Positions 32,486 through 37,371 of a stretch of 37,371 bases of DNA are shown here, one piece after another. The translations under genes and the position numbers were made by a program. How positions within the stretch are numbered: the stretch's first letter is position 1; each line of letters begins with the position of its first letter. The notes below the pieces were generated by a model. It was given only the letters and a program-made list of their open reading frames with translations, was not told the origin of the DNA and did no database searches. The DNA is from an uncultured Gemmatimonadales bacterium (GTDB lineage: Bacteria > Gemmatimonadota > Gemmatimonadetes > Palauibacterales > Palauibacteraceae). The stretch lies in NCBI GenBank assembly GCA_947259585.1, contig CAMYMV010000031.1, forward strand, positions 1 through 37,371, written 5' to 3'.

Positions 32486-34048
32486 ATGGAACTCGAGATC
32501 ACCGTCGTCGTCGTTGCGCTCGCTCTCGCGCTGGGAGTCGGAGCGGGCCATCTGCTGGAGCGCCGCCGAGCGGTGCGCGGGAGAGAGGATCTCGCCAGCG
32601 AGCGCGAGCGCGTGGTCAAGGAGGCGGAGCGAGAGGCCTCGAATATTCGCAAATCGGCAGAGCTTGCCGGGAAGGATGAGGCCTACCGCCTCAAGGCGGA
32701 GTGGGAGAAGGAAGCGGACGGCCGGCGCTCGGATCTCGAGCGGATAGAGACACGTCTGGCGGAACGCGAAGAGCTCCTGGACCGAAAGCTGGCGCTGCTG
32801 GACGAGCGGGAAGAGCGGCAGGAGAGGCGGAGCTCCGACATGAAGGCGCAGGCGGACGAGCAGGAGAAGGCTGCCGAACGTCTCGATCTTCGCTCGAGCG
32901 AGCTGGACAAGGAGCTCGAGAGGCTGTCCGGCATCACCCGGGATGAGGCTCGAAAGCAGTTGATCAGGCATCTCGAGGATCAGGCACGCGCCGAGACGGC
33001 GCGCCGGGTGCGCGACCTCAAGGAGCGTGCCCGCCGTGAGGCGGAGCGGGAGGCCAAGAAGATCATCTCGATGGCCATAGAGAAGTTGGCCGTCGATCAC
33101 TCTTCGGAGACCACGGTCTCGGTCGTTGCACTGCCCAGCGATGACATGAAGGGGCGGATCATCGGCCGAGAGGGCCGCAATATCCGCTCTTTCGAGGCCA
33201 TTACCGGCGTGGACGTCGTGGTGGACGACACGCCGGAGGCCGTGATTCTCTCCAGCTTCGATCCGATACGCCGCGAGATCGCGCGCCTGGCCATGGACCG
33301 GCTGGTGGCGGACGGGCGCATCCATCCCGGCCGGATCGAGGAGGTCGTGGAGAAGGCTCGCGAGGACGTCCAGAAGTCGATGACGGAAGCCGCGGAAGAG
33401 GTCCTCTACGAGCTGGGAATTCACGATCTGCACTCCGAGCTCATCGAACGGTTGGGCGTGCTGCGCTACCGCACCAGCTACGGGCAGAACCAGCTCCAGC
33501 ACGCGCGCGAAGTAGCCCTGCTGGCCGCCAGCATGGCCACGGAGCTCGGCCTGGATGGCCAGATAACCAAGCGGATGGGGTTGCTGCACGATATCGGCAA
33601 GGCGCTCACCCACGAGCACGAGGGAAGCCACGTGGAGCTCGGCTACGAGCTCTGCAAGCGCTGCGGCGAGAAGGAGGCGGTCCTCAACGCCATCCGGGCC
33701 CACCACGACGAGGAGCCGGCGCTGTTCGCGGAGACCTTCCTGGTCACCGCGGCAGACGCGATCTCCGGCGCCAGACCGGGGGCGCGACGGGAGTCGTTTG
33801 AGCACTACGTGAAGCGCCTGGAGAAGCTGGAGAAGATCGCGTCCTCGTTCGAAGGCGTCGAGAAGGTCTACGCGATCCAGGCGGGCCGGGAGATCCGGGT
33901 CATGGTGACGCCCGACCGGGTCGGCGACAAAGAGATGGCGGAGCTGAGTGAAGAGACGGCTCGCCGAATCGAAGAGGAGCTTCAGTACCCGGGCCAGATC
34001 AAGGTGGTGGTGGTCCGGGAGACCAGGGCCGTGGACTTCGCTCGCTGA
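32486..34048 (+). CDS. rny: Ribonuclease Y
   Basis: ATG 32486 gives 520 residues, the normal RNase Y size; the longer frame reaches into the terminator. An N-terminal transmembrane helix (VVVVALALALGVGAGHLL) anchors it to the membrane. A long charged coiled coil follows (residues 30-190), then the KH domain (MKGRIIGREGRNIRSFEAITGVDVVVDD) and the HD domain with LLHDIGKALTHEHEGSH (His368, Asp369). It is an endonuclease that starts mRNA decay. folD follows after 46 bp. Confidence 0.97.
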   Translation: MELEITVVVVALALALGVGAGHLLERRRAVRGREDLASERERVVKEAEREASNIRKSAELAGKDEAYRLKAEWEKEADGRRSDLERIETRLAEREELLDRKLALLDEREERQERRSSDMKAQADEQEKAAERLDLRSSELDKELERLSGITRDEARKQLIRHLEDQARAETARRVRDLKERARREAEREAKKIISMAIEKLAVDHSSETTVSVVALPSDDMKGRIIGREGRNIRSFEAITGVDVVVDDTPEAVILSSFDPIRREIARLAMDRLVADGRIHPGRIEEVVEKAREDVQKSMTEAAEEVLYELGIHDLHSELIERLGVLRYRTSYGQNQLQHAREVALLAASMATELGLDGQITKRMGLLHDIGKALTHEHEGSHVELGYELCKRCGEKEAVLNAIRAHHDEEPALFAETFLVTAADAISGARPGARRESFEHYVKRLEKLEKIASSFEGVEKVYAIQAGREIRVMVTPDRVGDKEMAELSEETARRIEEELQYPGQIKVVVVRETRAVDFAR

Positions 34049-34094
34049 TCCAGCCTGCGGTCCGGCCCGCCGCCCACGAGAACGAGGCCTGCGC

Positions 34095-34979
34095 ATGACA
34101 GCCGAACTGATAGACGGAAAGCAAATCGCCTCGGAGATCCGCGCCGAGGTGGCGGAGAGCGCGCTCGATCTGACCGAGCGGGGCACGCGCCCGGGTTTGG
34201 CCGCCGTTCTGGTCGGCGATGACCCTGCCTCTCAGGTCTACGTTCGCATGAAGAAACGCGCCTGCGAGGAAGCGGGTATCTACGCTCCCGACATGCATCT
34301 GCCCGCCGACATCTCACAGAGCGAACTCCTGGACAGGGTGGAGCAGCTAAACGAAGACCCGAAGATCCACGGGATCCTCGTTCAACTTCCTCTGCCCGAC
34401 CCCCTGGACGAAGCCGAGGTGATGCTGCGCGTCAGGCCGGAGAAAGACGTGGACGGGTTTCATCCCGTCAACGTCGGTCGGATGGTGAGCGGCGACATGG
34501 ACGCGTTTCGTCCGGCGACGCCGGCCGGCATCCAGGAGCTGCTGAAGCGGATCGACTGCGACCCGCAGGGAAAACACGTCGTCGTCATGGGACGATCCAA
34601 CATCGTCGGGCGCCCCGTGGCCGAGATCCTCTCCCAGAAGCAGCCGTGGGCCAATGCCACGGTCACGCTCGCCCACAGCAGGACCCACGACATGGGTGAG
34701 ATCGGGCGTCTGGGAGACATTCTGATCGTGGCGATCGGCCGTGCCGACTTCGTCACGCCGGACATGGTGAAGCCGGGAGCCGTGGTGATCGATGTCGGGG
34801 TCAATCGGGTGGACGACCCGACACGCGAGAAGGGATATCGTCTTGTCGGCGACGTGGAGTTCGACGGGGTGCGGGAGGTGGCCTCGTGGATCACCCCCGT
34901 ACCGGGAGGGGTCGGTCCGATGACGATCGCGATGCTGCTCAAGAACACGATCAAGGCGGCCGGGCGATTCGCCGCGTAG
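34095..34979 (+). CDS. folD: Bifunctional methylenetetrahydrofolate dehydrogenase/cyclohydrolase
   Basis: This is a 294-residue FolD, interconverting 5,10-methylene-, methenyl- and 10-formyl-THF. The catalytic YVRMK (Tyr49, Lys53), the GILVQLPLPDPLDEAEVM and KDVDGFHPVNVG segments, the NADP loop VMGRSNIVGRPVAE and the closing TPVPGGVGPMTIAMLL are all present. ATG 34095 is the natural start; the frame is open further upstream inside rny. xseA begins 28 bp later. Confidence 0.97.
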   Translation: MTAELIDGKQIASEIRAEVAESALDLTERGTRPGLAAVLVGDDPASQVYVRMKKRACEEAGIYAPDMHLPADISQSELLDRVEQLNEDPKIHGILVQLPLPDPLDEAEVMLRVRPEKDVDGFHPVNVGRMVSGDMDAFRPATPAGIQELLKRIDCDPQGKHVVVMGRSNIVGRPVAEILSQKQPWANATVTLAHSRTHDMGEIGRLGDILIVAIGRADFVTPDMVKPGAVVIDVGVNRVDDPTREKGYRLVGDVEFDGVREVASWITPVPGGVGPMTIAMLLKNTIKAAGRFAA

Positions 34980-35007
34980 GCGCGGAACCGGGGCGGCCAG
35001 GACACCC

Positions 35008-36267
35008 GTGACCGAGTTCTCCCAGTTCTCGCTCTTCGAGGCCGGCGGGCTCGCTCCGGGGGAAGCCGAGCCGAACGGCGGGGGCGGCGAGGTGGCTCCG
35101 GGGAGCTCCGCCGAAACGGCCCTGCCGGTCTCCGAGGTCAACGCCGCCGTCCGGGTCGTGCTCGAAGCCTCCTTCGCCCCGCTCTGGGTGGTCGGGGAAG
35201 TCGCCAATTGGCGCCGGCTAAGCTCCGGCCACTGCTACTTCAGCCTTCGAGACGAATCGGCCCAGATCTCCTGCGTGATCTGGCGCAGTGACGCCGCGCG
35301 GCTCCCGACCGATCCGGAAGAGGGCATGGAAGTATGCGCGTACGGCAGCCTGTCCCTCTACGAGACGCGGGGGCAGTACCAGCTGGTCGTCCAGAAGCTG
35401 GAGGCGAAGGGGGAGGGCCTGTGGAGGCTGGCCTTCGAGCGCACGCGCCGCCGTCTGGAAGCCGAGGGCCTCACGGATCCGGCCCTCCGTCGGCCGCTTC
35501 CCGCGCTGCCGCGCCGCGTCGGCATCGTGACGTCCAGGGAGGGAGCGGCGCTCCGCGACGTGGTGTCGGTGATACGGCGCCGGGCGCCGTGGACCCACAT
35601 CCTCCTTTCCGCGTGTCGGGTTCAGGGAGAGGGGGCCGCCCGGGAGATCTGCGCCGCGCTGATCGCCGTCTGCCGGCATCCGGAAGTGGATGTGGTCGTG
35701 CTCACCCGGGGCGGCGGCTCGGTGGAGGACCTCTGGTGCTTCAACGAAGAGGTCGTCGCCCGCGCCGTCGCCGGGTGTCCGGTGCCGATCGTGACGGCCG
35801 TGGGTCACGAGGTCGACGTGACGATCGTGGATCTCGTGGCCGATCTGAGAGCGCCCACGCCATCGGTCGCGGGAGAGCTCATCGTGCCCGATGCCGCCGA
35901 TTTGAGAGTCGCCGTGCGGCGTGGATCGTCTGCTCTGGCGGCCGCCCTTCGTTCGCGGGCCGGCAGGGCCGAAGAGCGGGCGTCGCGTGCCTCCGAGCGC
36001 TTGAGCGACGGTGTCGTCCGCTTCACGGAACGATGCGGCGTCTGGCTCGATGGGCTCGGCGGACGGCTCGAGACGCTCAGTCCGCTCGCCACGCTGGAGC
36101 GCGGCTACGCGGTTCCACTGAACGCCGAGGGGCGCGTTCTCCGCCGAACCCAGATGTTCGAGCCCGGCGACCCGTTCCGCCTTCGCGTGGTAGACGGCGA
36201 GGTCGCGGCGAGGGTGGAGGCCACGGGTGGCACGGCGGCGGGAGACGAGGAGGGACGGGAGACATAG
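35008..36267 (+). CDS. xseA: Exodeoxyribonuclease VII large subunit
   Basis: The 419-residue protein starts at GTG 35008. An acidic 40-residue lead precedes the OB domain (VSEVNAAVRVVLEASFAPLWVVGEVANW, RLSSGHCYFSLRDESAQISCVIWR). The nuclease core has RRVGIVTSREGAALRDVVSVI, VVVLTRGGGSVEDLWCFNEE and IVTAVGHEVDVTIVDLVADLRAPTPS. A helical C-domain ends with LATLERGYAV. With XseB it trims single-stranded DNA to oligonucleotides in mismatch and damage repair. xseB starts 4 bases after its stop. Confidence 0.97.
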   Translation: MTEFSQFSLFEAGGLAPGEAEPNGGGGEVAPGSSAETALPVSEVNAAVRVVLEASFAPLWVVGEVANWRRLSSGHCYFSLRDESAQISCVIWRSDAARLPTDPEEGMEVCAYGSLSLYETRGQYQLVVQKLEAKGEGLWRLAFERTRRRLEAEGLTDPALRRPLPALPRRVGIVTSREGAALRDVVSVIRRRAPWTHILLSACRVQGEGAAREICAALIAVCRHPEVDVVVLTRGGGSVEDLWCFNEEVVARAVAGCPVPIVTAVGHEVDVTIVDLVADLRAPTPSVAGELIVPDAADLRVAVRRGSSALAAALRSRAGRAEERASRASERLSDGVVRFTERCGVWLDGLGGRLETLSPLATLERGYAVPLNAEGRVLRRTQMFEPGDPFRLRVVDGEVAARVEATGGTAAGDEEGRET

Positions 36268-36271
36268 TCAT

Positions 36272-36529
36272 ATGAGCGAAGAGCTGGATTTCGAGGCCAC
36301 AATGGCCGAGCTGGAGCGCATCGTGGGCGCCCTGGATCGAGAGGAGTTGGATCTGGACGAAGCGCTCCGTCTCTTCGAGGACGGCGTAGGCCACGTGCGG
36401 AGGGCAAATCGGCTGCTCGAGGACGTCCGGGGTCGCATCGAGGAGCTGATCGAGGCATCCTCCGAAGAGGTGCGCACCGTAGAGTTGGCTGTCGAGGTAT
36501 CGGACGAGGAGAACGCGAATGCCGATTGA
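36272..36529 (+). CDS. xseB: Exodeoxyribonuclease VII small subunit
   Basis: ATG 36272, directly after the xseA stop, gives 85 residues: LDFEATMAELERIVGALDREELDLDEALRLFEDGVGHVRRANRLL is the complete XseB helical-hairpin signature. The C-terminus is acidic. Several XseB copies bind along one XseA. The frame upstream of 36272 is not needed. Confidence 0.95.
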   Translation: MSEELDFEATMAELERIVGALDREELDLDEALRLFEDGVGHVRRANRLLEDVRGRIEELIEASSEEVRTVELAVEVSDEENANAD

Positions 36530-36562
36530 GCGGCTCTTTCTCGCGTGCGGGTGCGTCGGGTC

Positions 36563-37371
36563 ATGAAGCTCGGCGTATTGGGCAATCCCGGTTACCCGCA
36601 CCTGGCCGATGTTCTTGCCCGCCTCGGCCGGGTTGCCGAGTCCCACGGCATCGGCCTCTACCTCCACGAGGATCTCGTCGCCGCGGCGGGCGAGGTGGAC
36701 CATCTCGGGGACCTGGATGCGGCTTGGCCCGAGATCGGCTGCCTGCTCACTCTCGGCGGCGACGGCACGCTGCTGCGCGGCGCCCGGTTGGCGGGCCCGA
36801 GCGGCGTCCCGATCCTGGGCTGCAACGTGGGCCGCCTGGGCTTCCTGACCTCGATTCCGCTCGACGAGCTCGAAGCGGCCGTCCAACGGGTCGCGGCAGG
36901 GGACTACGAGCTGGATGTGCGGCTCGCCCTCGACGTCGGCCTGCAGCGGAGCTCACGAACGCCGCACGCGGCTGCTGAGACGGGGGGGGATGGAGACGCC
37001 TTCTACGCGCTGAATGACGCCGTCATCCACAAGAGCGGGTTCGCCCGGCTCGTCCAGCTCCGGGTGTGGGCGGATGACGACGAGCTGGGTCAATACAGCG
37101 CGGACGGGATCATCATCTCCACCGCGACCGGCTCGACGGCGTACAGCCTCTCGGCGGGCGGGCCGATCCTCGTGCCGGGCCTCGATGCGATCATCGCCAC
37201 ACCGATCTGCCCGCACACCATGGCGGTTCGCCCGGTCGTGCTGCCCGCCACAGCCCGCATCACGGTCGAGATCGACGTCGGTTCCGACGACGTGGTTCTC
37301 ACCGTCGACGGACAGGTCGGCAGCCGGCTTCACGACGGCGACCGCGTGATCGCGCAGCGGTCCGACCATCC
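36563..37371 (+). CDS. nadK: NAD kinase, cut by the right edge
   Basis: ATG 36563, 33 bases after xseB, opens a frame still open at the end of the window (269 codons). MKLGVLGNPGYPHLADVL begins it, GGDG with Asp70 gives the active-site Asp in LLTLGGDGTLLRGAR, and NVGRLGFLTSI, LNDAVIHKSG and DGIIISTATGSTAYSLSAGGPI are family hallmarks. The product converts NAD to NADP. The last family segments (LTVDGQVG) are already passed, so only a short C-terminus is missing. Confidence 0.95.
   Translation, partial: MKLGVLGNPGYPHLADVLARLGRVAESHGIGLYLHEDLVAAAGEVDHLGDLDAAWPEIGCLLTLGGDGTLLRGARLAGPSGVPILGCNVGRLGFLTSIPLDELEAAVQRVAAGDYELDVRLALDVGLQRSSRTPHAAAETGGDGDAFYALNDAVIHKSGFARLVQLRVWADDDELGQYSADGIIISTATGSTAYSLSAGGPILVPGLDAIIATPICPHTMAVRPVVLPATARITVEIDVGSDDVVLTVDGQVGSRLHDGDRVIAQRSDH

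Noticed and set aside
1..37371. CRISPR arrays, transposases, integrases, toxin-antitoxin or defence systems
   Set aside because: No regularly spaced repeats, recombinase motifs or nuclease/defence domains were seen in any reading frame examined.

Overview
The window is about 37 kb of high-GC, densely coded bacterial chromosome. No rRNA, tRNA, CRISPR array, transposase, integrase or phage gene was recognised. The housekeeping order on the right (thrS, infC, rpmI, rplT, pheS, pheT, zapA, rny, folD, xseA, xseB, nadK), the GC-rich codon use and the many small lipoproteins and DUF-type proteins fit a free-living Gram-negative-type bacterium. Gemmatimonadota or a neighbouring phylum is my best guess; this is inference, because no rRNA or marker tree is available.

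Region 1 (1-9.0 kb) is accessory. A left-edge fragment is followed by a tightly overlapping + strand run: NmrA/SDR-like oxidoreductase, SRPBCC protein, calcineurin-type phosphatase lipoprotein, two unknown lipoproteins, a VOC/glyoxalase-fold protein and a small membrane protein. Most junctions are ATGA-type overlaps, so they are probably one transcript. A lone minus-strand GrpB-family gene follows, then a DUF1579-like protein, a YcxB-like membrane protein and an exported serine beta-lactamase-fold hydrolase preceded by an 11-bp tandem repeat.

Region 2 (9.0-19.7 kb) holds a RecQ helicase that lacks the usual winged-helix segment, an AqpZ aquaporin, a YjdF/DUF2238 membrane protein, an EMAP/CsaA-type tRNA-binding protein and an APC permease fused to Usp-like domains. 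After these come an asparagine synthetase A remnant that keeps only its C-terminal third, a frameshifted lipoprotein, a 59-residue zinc-ribbon protein and a second VOC-fold protein. The region ends with a divergent pair (cytochrome P460 on minus, DUF6624-type on plus) and a CaCA-type Na/Ca antiporter.

Region 3 (19.8-24.4 kb) is a tandem duplication of large secreted lipoprotein zinc metalloproteases of the M30 type. The first copy is split by an apparent frameshift and the second is intact. A small lipoprotein follows.

Region 4 (24.4-37.4 kb) is the conserved information-processing block. thrS is followed by a 318-bp leader with a promoter-like element, three hairpins and an intrinsic terminator just before infC, which suggests attenuation of infC-rpmI-rplT. 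pheS, pheT, a coiled-coil protein and zapA follow. A strong intrinsic terminator then separates zapA from rny-folD-xseA-xseB-nadK, and nadK runs off the right edge.

No clear new multi-gene system was found. The observations most worth a second look are the duplicated M30 lipoproteins, the three disrupted reading frames between 15.2 and 20.3 kb, the infC leader, the RecQ architecture and the threonyl-tRNA synthetase active-site substitution.
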